DNA from: Bacillota bacterium
Lineage (GTDB): Bacteria; Bacillota; UBA5301; JASBVW01
Assembly (NCBI GenBank): GCA_029961005.1
Contig: JASBVW010000003.1
Coordinates: 1 to 20,928 of the forward strand
DNA length: 20,928 nt
Direction: 5' to 3'
In this document: in pieces, positions 14,068 to 20,928 of the stretch
How positions within the stretch are numbered: the first letter of the stretch is position 1
Layout: each line of letters opens with the position of its first letter
Notes under the pieces: generated by a model
The model's input: only the letters and a program-made list of their open reading frames with translations
What the model was told of the DNA's origin: nothing
Database searches by the model: none
Program-made: the position numbers and the translations under genes

Positions 14068-15023
14068 GGGTGAAGATGGGAAAAGCTGTGCAGAAAGTGG
14101 AGGACGCCCTGCTCTATCTTCTGGTGGGGCTGGCGGCTTTCATCCTGGTCGCCATGCTGAGCCTGGTCGTAGGTGTGACGGTGCGAGGCGGGCTGCCCGT
14201 GCTGAGCTGGCGTTTCCTTACCACTCCGCCCAGCATCGGGATGACGGCCGGCGGCATTTCCACAGCTATCTTCGGTACCCTGGCCCTGGTGATCCTGATG
14301 ACCCTGGCCGTGGTGCCCATGGGGGTCTTGACGGCCATTTACCTCGCGGAGTACGCCGACCGTCGTTCTCCCCTCACCCGCGCCATCCGCGAGGCGGTGG
14401 AAACCTTAGCCAGCGTTCCCACCATCGTCTTCTGGCTCTTTGGACTGGGTTTTTTTGTTCAGTTCTTGGGGAGAGGGATTGATAGCCTCTTTTTTCGCGG
14501 GGAGCTGAACTACGGTCAGCCAGCCCTGATCTGGAGCGCCCTGACCATGGCCTTTCTCACGGTCCCGGTGGTGATAGTGGAGACGGAACAGGCGCTCTCC
14601 TTCATCCCGGGGGAGCAGCGACTGGCAGCCTACTCCTTGGGGGTCAGCCGGTGGTACACGGTCTCCCGCCTCATTCTACCCCAGGCTTTTCCCGGCATTC
14701 TCTCCGGCACTATTCTGGCTCTCAGCCGGGGAGCGGGAGAAGTGGCCCCCATCATGTTCACCGGCGCCGCCTACTATCTGCCCTACCTGCCCACCCAGCC
14801 TAACGATCAGTTCATGGAACTGGGTTACCACATCTACGTTCTGGCTACCCAGTCCCCGGATATCGAGCTGACCAAGCCCCTCCTTTTCGGGACGGCCCTG
14901 GTCCTTTTGCTGCTCACTTTCAGCCTTAACCTGGTGGCCCTGCTGATCCGCCGGGCCATGTTCCAGCGCCTGGCCCGCCACCGCGCCCGCCAGGAGTCCC
15001 CCCGGACCTGCGAAGACTTCTGA
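14058..15023 (+). CDS. pstA: Phosphate ABC transporter permease PstA
   Basis: A 321-residue permease partner of PstC. Motifs include AIYLAEYADR, SVPTIVFWLFGLGFFV, the coupling loop AAYSLGVSRWYTVSRLILPQ and LSRGAGEVAPIMFTGAAYYLP, diagnostic for PstA. GTG at 14058 has GGGAGGAG about 8 bp upstream and is preferred to the farther in-frame start at 14028. The last 19 codons, stop codon and downstream sequence form the left copy of a perfect 90-bp direct repeat whose other copy lies behind the toxin gene. The reading frame itself is intact. Confidence 0.93.
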   Translation: MAIRVKMGKAVQKVEDALLYLLVGLAAFILVAMLSLVVGVTVRGGLPVLSWRFLTTPPSIGMTAGGISTAIFGTLALVILMTLAVVPMGVLTAIYLAEYADRRSPLTRAIREAVETLASVPTIVFWLFGLGFFVQFLGRGIDSLFFRGELNYGQPALIWSALTMAFLTVPVVIVETEQALSFIPGEQRLAAYSLGVSRWYTVSRLILPQAFPGILSGTILALSRGAGEVAPIMFTGAAYYLPYLPTQPNDQFMELGYHIYVLATQSPDIELTKPLLFGTALVLLLLTFSLNLVALLIRRAMFQRLARHRARQESPRTCEDF

Positions 15024-15051
15024 AGGAGTTAAGCCGCCTTTGGCCGCCGGA
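14962..15051 (+). repeat. 90-bp direct repeat, left copy (end of pstA plus half terminator)
   Basis: Identical over 90 bp to 15840-15929, at an offset of 878 bp. It covers the last 19 codons of pstA and its stop, the following spacer AAGGAGTTAAGCCGCCTTTG and the first nine bases of the left arm of the operon terminator. The match stops at 15052, where vapBC-specific sequence begins. Being in-frame coding, this copy is the original or reconstituted locus. Confidence 0.97.
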
Positions 15052-15052
15052 G

Positions 15053-15082
15053 TTGCCGAAGTGACTACTTGCGTGATATAAT
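15053..15082 (+). promoter_or_regulatory. Promoter of the vapBC-type module
   Basis: TTGCCG (15053-15058) and a perfect TATAAT (15077-15082) are 18 bp apart, about 25 bp before the antitoxin start. The promoter begins exactly at the junction after the left repeat copy, so it belongs to the inserted segment. Confidence 0.65.
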
Positions 15083-15106
15083 GCAACTACATGGGGGTTG
15101 CGAGCA

Positions 15107-15376
15107 GTGGAAGAAGTAGGCGTGCGCAAGATCAAAGTTCATCTCAGCCAGTACCTGCGCCGGGTTAAACAGGGGGAGTCTCTGATCATCACTGAGCGCG
15201 GCATACCGGTGGCCAGGTTGGTGCCGATCAAAGCCGGTCTTCCGACTGCGGTCGATGTCCTGATCCAGAACGGCCTCGCCTCCTGGCGCGGAGGGAAACC
15301 CAAAGGGAGCATTGCTCCGCCTCCGGTGGTGCCCGGCCATGCAGTGGCGGACGCAGTGGCGGAGGACCGGCGGTGA
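15107..15376 (+). CDS. Phd/YefM-type antitoxin (VapB-like)
   Basis: An 89-residue protein whose N-terminal half, VGVRKIKVHLSQYLRRV-KQGESLIITERGIPVARLVPI, is the classic Phd/YefM antitoxin fold that binds DNA and represses its own operon. The C-terminal part is rich in Pro, Ala and Gly, fitting a flexible toxin-binding tail. GTG at 15107 has GGGGG about 10 bp upstream; TTG at 15098 is an alternative. Its TGA stop overlaps the toxin GTG start in GTGA, the normal coupling of antitoxin and toxin. The whole pair lies between two 90-bp direct repeats. Confidence 0.9.
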   Translation: MEEVGVRKIKVHLSQYLRRVKQGESLIITERGIPVARLVPIKAGLPTAVDVLIQNGLASWRGGKPKGSIAPPPVVPGHAVADAVAEDRR

Positions 15377-15828
15377 TCTGCTATCTGGACACCAGCGCTC
15401 TGGTCAAGCTCTACGTGCAGGAGCAGGGTTCCGAGCTCGTGCGCGCCCTGGTGAATGAGGCTCTGGTGGTGGCTACCTCCAAAGTGGCCTTTGCGGAGGC
15501 CAGGGCCGCCTTTGCCCGGGTTTACCGCGAGGGAGGTCTGAGCCAGGAAGATTATCGCTCGGCCGTCGAGGCTTTTCAGGCCGAGTGGGAGCATTACTTG
15601 CGCCTGGAAGTCTCAGACGAGCTGATCCACCTAGCCGGAGACCTGGCAGAGAGGCACCAGTTGCGGGGCTTTGACGCCATTCATCTGGCTTCCATGCAAA
15701 TGCTCAGCCAGCAGGTAAAAGATCCGGTCATCGTGGCCTGCTGGGATACCCGCCTGTGGGATGCCGTGAAAGCGGTTCGCTTTGCTGCGGTTCCGGCAGA
15801 ACGGCCGGGTTCCGCCGCGCGCACCTGA
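15373..15828 (+). CDS. vapC: PIN-domain toxin (VapC-like ribonuclease)
   Basis: A 151-residue PIN-domain protein. The acidic catalytic residues are all visible: D6 in YLDTSALVKLY, E42 in FAEARAA, D101 in RGFDAIHLAS and D125 in CWDTRLW. VapC toxins cleave tRNA or rRNA and are blocked by their partner antitoxin. The GTG start overlaps the antitoxin stop. Because the catalytic set is complete, the toxin is likely functional. The specific RNA target cannot be read from sequence. Confidence 0.92.
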   Translation: MICYLDTSALVKLYVQEQGSELVRALVNEALVVATSKVAFAEARAAFARVYREGGLSQEDYRSAVEAFQAEWEHYLRLEVSDELIHLAGDLAERHQLRGFDAIHLASMQMLSQQVKDPVIVACWDTRLWDAVKAVRFAAVPAERPGSAART

Positions 15829-15839
15829 AACTCCTCTTC

Positions 15840-15929
15840 TCCAGCGCCTGGCCCGCCACCGCGCCCGCCAGGAGTCCCCCCGGACCTGCGAAGACTTCTG
15901 AAGGAGTTAAGCCGCCTTTGGCCGCCGGA
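15840..15929 (+). repeat. 90-bp direct repeat, right copy (non-coding pstA tail)
   Basis: A perfect copy of 14962-15051, starting 11 bp after the toxin stop. Here the pstA tail is an orphan fragment with no start. Its last nine bases complete, with T15930 and the following loop and arm, the intact terminator hairpin, which implies that this copy preserves the original right junction. Confidence 0.97.
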
Positions 15930-15952
15930 TAACGACATCTGGCGGCTGTTTT
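15921..15952 (+). terminator. Intrinsic terminator (original end of the pst operon)
   Basis: GCCGCCGGAT (15921-15930) pairs with ATCTGGCGGC (15937-15946), 10 bp with one G-T pair and loop AACGAC, followed by TGTTTTATT. It presumably ended the pst operon; it now lies behind vapBC. Confidence 0.85.
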
Positions 15953-15953
15953 A

Positions 15954-15991
15954 TTGTGTCCTCGCCCCTTTGAGGCGTAGAATGGGGGCGA
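15954..15991 (+). promoter_or_regulatory. Probable promoter of folD-fdh, with an overlapping inverted repeat
   Basis: TTGTGT (15954-15959) and TAGAAT (15978-15983) are 18 bp apart, 27 bp before the folD start. An inverted repeat TCGCCCC (15962-15968) / GGGGCGA (15985-15991) flanks the -10 and could be an operator or a 5' stem; that is speculative. Confidence 0.45.
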
Positions 15992-16009
15992 AATAGGGGG
16001 TGAAGGGCA

Positions 16010-16906
16010 GTGGCGGCCATTTTGGACGGCAAGGCAGTGGCGGAAGAGATCAGCCGGGAAGTGGCGGCGGAGGTACAGCGCCTGAAGAAGACCGGAGTAG
16101 CGCCCTGTCTGGCGGTGCTCCTGGTGGGAGATAATCCAGCCTCCCAGACTTATGTGCGCAACAAGGAGGCGGCCTGCCAGAAGGTGGGAATTGCCTCCCG
16201 CGTGGTGCGCCTGCCGGCGGACATCACTCAGGAGGAGCTGCTGCGCGCCGTGGAGGAGCTGAATGAGGACGAAGGGGTGCACGGCTTGTTGGTACAGCTT
16301 CCCCTTCCTCCCCATCTGGACCCCAGGCCGGTGATGGCCGCTCTCCGGCCGGAGAAGGACGTGGACGGCTTTCACCCGCTGAATATGGGCAGGCTCCAGG
16401 CAGGGGAGGAGTGCCTCTGGCCCTGCACGCCCCACGGGATCGTTCAGCTCCTGCGGCGGTCGAGGATTCCTCTGGCGGGGCGGCATGCGGTGGTGGTAGG
16501 GCGCAGCAATATCGTGGGTAAGCCCATGGCCCTCCTCCTGCTTCAGGAGGACGCTACGGTCACGGTCTGCCATTCGCGCACCCCGGACCTGGCTGCCCTG
16601 ACCAGGCAGGCTGAACTCCTGGTGGTGGCGGTGGGTCGCCCGCGGACGATCACAGGAGAGATGGTTCGGGAGGGGGCGGTGGTGGTAGACGTGGGCATCA
16701 ACCGGGTGGACGGCCGTTTGGTCGGGGATGTGGACTTTGAGTCGGTGGCGCCGCGGGCGGCCGCCATTACCCCTGTTCCGGGCGGGGTGGGTCCCATGAC
16801 GGTGGCCATGCTCTTGTTCAATACCGTGCAGGCGGCCCGGCGCCTGGCCGGGCAAGGCCTCGGTCTTGAAGGGGGCGCCAGGGCCTATGGCGCTGGAGCA
16901 GGTTAA
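16010..16906 (+). CDS. folD: Bifunctional methylene-THF dehydrogenase / methenyl-THF cyclohydrolase FolD
   Basis: A 298-residue FolD, interconverting 5,10-methylene-, methenyl- and 10-formyl-tetrahydrofolate. The catalytic Tyr and Lys are Y48 and K52 in QTYVRNKEAA; VQLPLPPHL, KDVDGFHPLN, PCTPHGIVQLL, the dinucleotide motif VVVGRSNIVGKPMALLLL and the C-terminal ITPVPGGVGPMTVAML are all present. GTG at 16010 follows GGGGGTGAAGGG. It overlaps the NuoF-like gene by 20 bp, linking it to formate dehydrogenase: together they cover formate reduction and the folate steps of the methyl branch of the Wood-Ljungdahl pathway, apart from formyl-THF synthetase. Confidence 0.95.
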   Translation: MAAILDGKAVAEEISREVAAEVQRLKKTGVAPCLAVLLVGDNPASQTYVRNKEAACQKVGIASRVVRLPADITQEELLRAVEELNEDEGVHGLLVQLPLPPHLDPRPVMAALRPEKDVDGFHPLNMGRLQAGEECLWPCTPHGIVQLLRRSRIPLAGRHAVVVGRSNIVGKPMALLLLQEDATVTVCHSRTPDLAALTRQAELLVVAVGRPRTITGEMVREGAVVVDVGINRVDGRLVGDVDFESVAPRAAAITPVPGGVGPMTVAMLLFNTVQAARRLAGQGLGLEGGARAYGAGAG

Positions 16907-18686
16907 GCTTGAACCCGGACTTCGGCTGCGCCCGCGGATTCTGATCGGCCTGGGCAGTTGCGGTTTGGCGGCGGGAGGGGAGGAAGTCAGAAGTGCCTTT
17001 TTGGCGGCGCTCCGCCGCCTGGGTCTAGAGGCAGAGGTCCGCCCCACCGGGTGCCTGGGCCTTTGCCACCAGGAGGTGCTGGTGGAGGTGCGACTGCCCG
17101 GCTTACCTCCGGCCTTTTACGCCCGCGTGACTCCGGAGAAGGCGGAGCGCATCGCAGAGGAGCACCTGGGCCGGGGGCGGGTGGTGGAGGAGTGGCTTTT
17201 GCCGGGGGGCGAAGCGGGCGGGGAGTTCTTGCAGGGCCAGACCCGGATCTGCCTGCGGAACTGCGGCCGCATCGACCCGGAGGACCTGGATGAGGCCCTG
17301 GGGGCCGGATGCTACCTTGCCTTGGGGAAAGCCCTGCGGGAGATGAAACCGGAAGAAGTGGTGGCAGAGGTGCGGCGCTCCGGCCTGCGAGGGCGGGGAG
17401 GGGCGGGCTTTCCCACCTGGCGCAAATGGGAAGAGGTGCGCCGCGCCCCCGGGCCGGAAAAGTACGTCATCTGCAACGGAGATGAGGGAGACCCGGGGGT
17501 CTTCATCAACCGCACGCTCTTAGAGGGTGATCCTCACTCCGTCTTAGAAGGGATGGCCATTGCGGCTTATGCGGTGGGGGCTGCCACCGGCTACCTTTAC
17601 GTGCGAACCGAGTATCCCCTGGCCATCCGCCGCCTCCGCCGGGCCATAGAACAGGCGGAGGCGCGCGGCCTTTTGGGGAGGGATATACTCGGCAGCGGTT
17701 TCCATTTTTCGGTTCAAGTGGTGGAGGGCAACGGCGCTTTCGTCTGCGGCGAGGAGACGGCGCTCATCGCCTCGCTCCAGGGGGAGCGCGGGGTGCCGCG
17801 GCCGCGCCCGCCGTACCCCTCCACGGCCGGTTTGTGGGGCAAGCCCACCGTGGTCAACAACGTGGAGACGCTGGCCGCCGTTGCGCCCATCATCCAGCGA
17901 GGGGGGAGCTGGTACGCCGGCTTTGGCCAGGGAGAGAGCCGCGGAACCAAGGTCTTTGCCCTTTCCGGCGAAGTGGAGCGCCCGGGCCTGGTGGAGGTGC
18001 CGCTGGGCCTGCCCCTGCGCCGGCTGATTTACGAGCTCGGGGGCGGGATCAGAGAAGGGCGGAGTTTAAAGGCGGTGCTGATCGGCGGCCCCTCGGGCGG
18101 ATGCCTCCCTCCAGGCCTCTTGGATACCTCTATGGACTACGAGGCCCTGGAACGGGTGGGGGCCATGATCGGCTCCGGGGACGTAGTGGCGCTGGACGAG
18201 CGGCACTGTTTACCCGACTTGGCGCGCTTCATTGCCGAGTTTGCCGCCGCGGAGTCGTGCGGCAATTGCCTACCCTGCCGGGAAGGGCTGCATCAACTTT
18301 TAGCCCTGTTGGACCGCATCGTGCGGGGAGAGGCGGAGGAGGGCGCGCTGGAGGAGCTGCAGGCTCTGGCGGAGCTGGTGCGAGACACCTCCCTCTGCGG
18401 GCTGGGGCGGACTGCCCCCAATGTCGTCCTCTCCACCCTGCGCTACTTCCGGGCCGAGTACGAGGCCCACGTGCTGGAGAAGCGCTGCCCGGCCAACGCC
18501 TGCCCCCACCTGCGGAGCTTTTACATCGTGCCCGAGCGCTGCCGGGGCTGCGCCCGCTGCGTGGGTGCTTGCCCGCGCGGGTGCATCTCCGGCCAGCCCG
18601 GCCAACCTTACCGCATCGACTCCGGGCGCTGCATCAGGTGCGGCGAGTGTCAGCGGGCCTGCGTCTTCGGCGCCGTAGCCAGCTGA
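16887..18686 (+). CDS. NuoF-like NAD(P)H-dependent flavoprotein, beta subunit of formate dehydrogenase
   Basis: A 599-residue iron-sulfur flavoprotein of the NuoF / HydB / HndC type. The N-terminal 100 residues form a thioredoxin-like [2Fe-2S] domain with only three obvious cysteines (C25, C56, C60). The FMN and NAD(P)H-binding core follows: GLRGRGGAGFPTWRKW near 167-181, CNGDEGDPGVFINRTLLEGDPH, and EETALIASLQGERGVPRPRPP. An SLBB-like segment precedes the 4Fe-4S site C458, C461, C464 and C504. The C-terminus carries two ferredoxin clusters, C552/C555/C558/C562 and C582/C585/C588/C592. ATG at 16887 has a close AGGG site. It lies directly before an FdhA-like gene, as in the Moorella NADP-dependent formate dehydrogenase, which supports the role. 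A hydrogenase beta subunit is the main alternative. Confidence 0.9.
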   Translation: MALEQVKLEPGLRLRPRILIGLGSCGLAAGGEEVRSAFLAALRRLGLEAEVRPTGCLGLCHQEVLVEVRLPGLPPAFYARVTPEKAERIAEEHLGRGRVVEEWLLPGGEAGGEFLQGQTRICLRNCGRIDPEDLDEALGAGCYLALGKALREMKPEEVVAEVRRSGLRGRGGAGFPTWRKWEEVRRAPGPEKYVICNGDEGDPGVFINRTLLEGDPHSVLEGMAIAAYAVGAATGYLYVRTEYPLAIRRLRRAIEQAEARGLLGRDILGSGFHFSVQVVEGNGAFVCGEETALIASLQGERGVPRPRPPYPSTAGLWGKPTVVNNVETLAAVAPIIQRGGSWYAGFGQGESRGTKVFALSGEVERPGLVEVPLGLPLRRLIYELGGGIREGRSLKAVLIGGPSGGCLPPGLLDTSMDYEALERVGAMIGSGDVVALDERHCLPDLARFIAEFAAAESCGNCLPCREGLHQLLALLDRIVRGEAEEGALEELQALAELVRDTSLCGLGRTAPNVVLSTLRYFRAEYEAHVLEKRCPANACPHLRSFYIVPERCRGCARCVGACPRGCISGQPGQPYRIDSGRCIRCGECQRACVFGAVAS

Positions 18687-18709
18687 TCCTCCGGCGGTGA
18701 AACGGAGGA
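18687..18709 (+). other. Intercistronic hairpin between beta and alpha subunit genes
   Basis: TCCTCCG (18687-18693) and CGGAGGA (18703-18709) form a 7-bp stem with a 9-nt loop, immediately after the stop codon and before the purine-rich ribosome site of the next gene. There is no T-run, so it is not a terminator. It may affect mRNA processing or translation of the alpha subunit. Confidence 0.35.
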
Positions 18710-18726
18710 GAGAGGGGAGAAGGGGA

Positions 18727-20928
18727 ATGGCTGAGGAAAAGGTGGAAGTAAGGGAGACGGCGGCCAGCGCCGCCGTGACGGTGGTGATTGACGGCCGGCG
18801 CCTGGAGGTACCGGCCGGTTTTACCATCCTGGAGGCCTGCCGGGAGGCGGGGAGCGAGGTGCCCACCCTGTGCTATCACCCTGCCCTTTCGCCCGGCGGC
18901 CATTGCCGGCTCTGCGTGGTGGAGGTGGCGGACAACAGGAATCTGGTGCCCGCCTGCTGCACCCCGGTCTCTGCCGGCCTGCAGATCCTGACCTCCTCCC
19001 AACGGGTGAGGGAGGCCAGGCGGGGCCTGCTGCGCCTGCTCCTGGCGGAACACCCTCAGGACTGCCTGACCTGCGAGAAGAGCGGCGAGTGCCTGCTCCA
19101 GAAGTACGCCTATGAGTACGGAGTGGGCGGGGGAGGGAGCAAGGCCTCTGCTTCCCCAGCTGTCGTACCTAGAGCGTTCGCCGCGGGAAGCGGCCAGCCT
19201 CTACCCAGCTCCGAAGCGAGGAATCCCTTCTTCCTCCGCGACACCCGCAAGTGCATCCTTTGCGGCCGCTGCGTCAAGGTCTGTGGCGAGCTGCAGGGGA
19301 GGCATGCCATCGCCCTGATGGGCCGCGGCCGGCAAACCTGGGTAGGCACGCCTTTTGCGCGCCCTCTGGCCGACCCCCCCTGCACCTTCTGCGGCAACTG
19401 CGTCCAGTTTTGCCCCACCGGCGCCCTGGTGCCCAACTTCCGCCTGGGCCGGGGGAGAAGCTGGGAACTGCAGCGCACGGAGACGGTCTGCGAATACTGC
19501 GGGGTAGGGTGCCGGATTCGGCTCCTGACCCGCGAGGGGCGCATCGTGGGAGCGGAGGGGGCAGAGGGGCCGCCCAACTATGGCCTGCTCTGCGTCAAAG
19601 GGCGCTTTGGCCACGGCTACTTGCAGCACCCGGAGCGGCTGAAGACCCCCCTGGTGCGCCGCCACGGAGAACTGGTCCCGGCCAGCTGGGCGGAAGCCCT
19701 GGCCGCGGTGGCCTCCGGTCTGAAAAGGATTCGGGAGCGCTGGGGCCCCGACGCCCTGGCCGGCCTGGCCTCCGCCCGCTGCACTAATGAAGAGAACTAC
19801 CTTTTTCAAAAGCTCTTCCGGGCCGTGTTGGGCACCAATAACGTGGACCACTGCGCCCGCCTCTGCCACGCCCCCACCTTGACGGGGTTGCAGAAGGCCT
19901 TCGGCAGCGGGGCCATGACCAATTCCCTGGCGGATTTGGCCCTGAGCCGCTGCTATCTAGTGGTAGGCTCCAACACCCCGGAGGCCCATCCCGGCGTGGC
20001 CCTGCAACTTCAGCGGGGGCGCCGGAGGGGCGCCCGGCTCCTCGTGGTGGATCCCCGCCGCACGGACCTGGCCGAGGGAGCCGACCTGCACCTCAGGCCG
20101 CGGCCGGGGACCGACGTGGCCCTCTTCCACGCCCTGGCGCACGTAATCGTGACCGAAAGGCTTTATGACGCAGAGTTCATCCGCCGGCGGACGGAGGGCT
20201 TTGCAGCCTTGGCCAGAGCGGTGCGGCGTTGCCCGCCGGAATGGGCCGAAGCGGTGACCGGCGTGCCGGCGGGCGTGATCCGGGAGGCGGCGCGGATCTA
20301 CGCCACCTCCAGCCCGGCGGCCATCCTGTACGCCATGGGCGTCACCCAGTACGCAGCCGGGACGGACCGCGTCCTGGCCCTGGCCAACCTGGCCCTGCTC
20401 ACCGGCAATGTGGGCCGCCCCGGGAGCGGGGTCAACCCTCTCCGGGGGCAAAACAACGTGCAGGGGGCGTGCGACATGGGCGCTCTCCCGGATTACCTGC
20501 CCGGCTACGCCCCGGTCGGCGCGGAGGAAGAGCGGCGGCGCTTTGCCGAGGCGTGGGGGCGGCCGCTCCCCGCCCGCCCGGGGCTGGCCCTCTCCGAGCT
20601 GGCGGAAGCCATGGCAGCGGGCAAGGTCCGGGGGCTTTACATCATGGGCGAAAATCCTCTGGTCACGGAAGCGAACCTGGGTAAGCTGGAAGAAGGTCTG
20701 GCCCGGTTGGAGCTGCTGGTGGTCCAGGACCTCTTCCTCACCGAGACGGCCCGCCGCGCCCACGTGGTGCTGCCGGCGGCTGCCCTGCCGGAGAAGGAGG
20801 GGACTGTGACCAGCACCGAACGGCGGGTGCAGCTGGTGCGGCCGGCGCTTCCCCCACCAGGGGAGGCGCGGCCGGACCTGTGGATCCTGGCTCAGCTCTT
20901 CGCACACCTGGGCGGAGAAGAGGTGGCG
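18727..20928 (+). CDS. fdhA: NuoG-like formate dehydrogenase alpha subunit, Cys type (partial)
   Basis: The frame is open from ATG 18727 to the window edge, 734 codons, C-terminus missing. Domains: plant-type [2Fe-2S] (C49, C60, C63, C77 or C78), NuoG-type His-Cys 4Fe-4S (H109, C113, C116, C122), an extended Gly/Ser/Ala/Pro linker (about 133-165), two ferredoxin clusters (C176/C179/C182/C186 and C219/C222/C225/C229), then the molybdopterin oxidoreductase with its own 4Fe-4S site (C255, C258, C262, C289). The active-site motif reads VDHCARLCHAPT; C380 is where E. coli FdhH has selenocysteine, encoded by TGC followed by the conserved His. It would reduce CO2 or oxidise formate at a Mo/W-bis-MGD centre and pass electrons to the NuoF-like subunit. 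A very purine-rich ribosome site precedes it. Confidence 0.92.
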   Translation, partial: MAEEKVEVRETAASAAVTVVIDGRRLEVPAGFTILEACREAGSEVPTLCYHPALSPGGHCRLCVVEVADNRNLVPACCTPVSAGLQILTSSQRVREARRGLLRLLLAEHPQDCLTCEKSGECLLQKYAYEYGVGGGGSKASASPAVVPRAFAAGSGQPLPSSEARNPFFLRDTRKCILCGRCVKVCGELQGRHAIALMGRGRQTWVGTPFARPLADPPCTFCGNCVQFCPTGALVPNFRLGRGRSWELQRTETVCEYCGVGCRIRLLTREGRIVGAEGAEGPPNYGLLCVKGRFGHGYLQHPERLKTPLVRRHGELVPASWAEALAAVASGLKRIRERWGPDALAGLASARCTNEENYLFQKLFRAVLGTNNVDHCARLCHAPTLTGLQKAFGSGAMTNSLADLALSRCYLVVGSNTPEAHPGVALQLQRGRRRGARLLVVDPRRTDLAEGADLHLRPRPGTDVALFHALAHVIVTERLYDAEFIRRRTEGFAALARAVRRCPPEWAEAVTGVPAGVIREAARIYATSSPAAILYAMGVTQYAAGTDRVLALANLALLTGNVGRPGSGVNPLRGQNNVQGACDMGALPDYLPGYAPVGAEEERRRFAEAWGRPLPARPGLALSELAEAMAAGKVRGLYIMGENPLVTEANLGKLEEGLARLELLVVQDLFLTETARRAHVVLPAAALPEKEGTVTSTERRVQLVRPALPPPGEARPDLWILAQLFAHLGGEEVA

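Noticed and set aside
15052..15839. vapBC segment as an insertion sequence or integron cassette
   Set aside because: No transposase, integrase, terminal inverted repeats or short target duplication was seen; only the long 90-bp direct repeats flank it.
19864..19866. Selenocysteine at the formate dehydrogenase active site
   Set aside because: The codon is TGC, not TGA, and the frame is open through to the window edge.
1..20928. CRISPR arrays, tRNA or rRNA genes
   Set aside because: No short regularly spaced repeats or cloverleaf-like segments were noticed anywhere in the window.

Overview
This window looks like chromosome from a GC-rich, anaerobic, Gram-positive Clostridia-type organism, probably an acetogen or relative of the Moorella/Thermanaeromonas kind. 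The reasons are an S-box (SAM-I) riboswitch core, Firmicutes-style Shine-Dalgarno sequences and sigma-A promoters, the Bacillus-like mccA-mccB-yrrT cluster, a short-form ThiC, and a folD / NuoF-like / NuoG-like formate dehydrogenase cluster as used in the methyl branch of the Wood-Ljungdahl pathway. The genus is inferred, not shown.

Layout. 1-1160 (minus strand): the first codons of a probable chemoreceptor, cheW, and an MpsC/DUF2294-type gene broken by an in-frame amber codon, with a terminator-like hairpin in its leader. 1160-3437: a SAM hydroxide adenosyltransferase (minus) divergent from thiC (plus). 3449-6366 (minus): a reverse-transsulfuration operon, mccA-mccB-yrrT-like methyltransferase, with a near-consensus sigma-A promoter. 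6381-7331 (minus): a metallo-beta-lactamase-fold protein lacking one metal-ligand histidine. 7498-9450 (plus): a four-helix membrane protein, then what looks like the 3' two thirds of an S-box riboswitch with an intact terminator, then an O-acetylhomoserine sulfhydrylase.

9514-15952 (plus): a phosphate-uptake operon behind an 11-bp-periodic Pho-box-like promoter. Its gene order is unusual: pstB, an EAL-CBS-GGDEF c-di-GMP protein, pstS, pstC, pstA. The tail of pstA and half of the operon terminator are duplicated as a perfect 90-bp direct repeat, and a vapBC-type toxin-antitoxin pair sits between the two copies. 15954-20928 (plus): folD overlaps a NuoF-like flavoprotein, followed by a NuoG-like, Cys-type formate dehydrogenase catalytic subunit that runs off the window.

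The genes form three themes: sulfur amino acid and SAM metabolism (mccAB, yrrT-like, metY, SAM hydrolase-type enzyme, S-box remnant), phosphate uptake joined to c-di-GMP signalling, and one-carbon metabolism. The observations most worth following are the 90-bp-repeat-flanked vapBC insertion, the apparently decapitated S-box riboswitch, the c-di-GMP enzyme inside the pst operon together with a PstB that has an altered Q-loop and signature, and the amber codon in the mpsC-like gene. I did not find a convincing wholly new multi-gene system.
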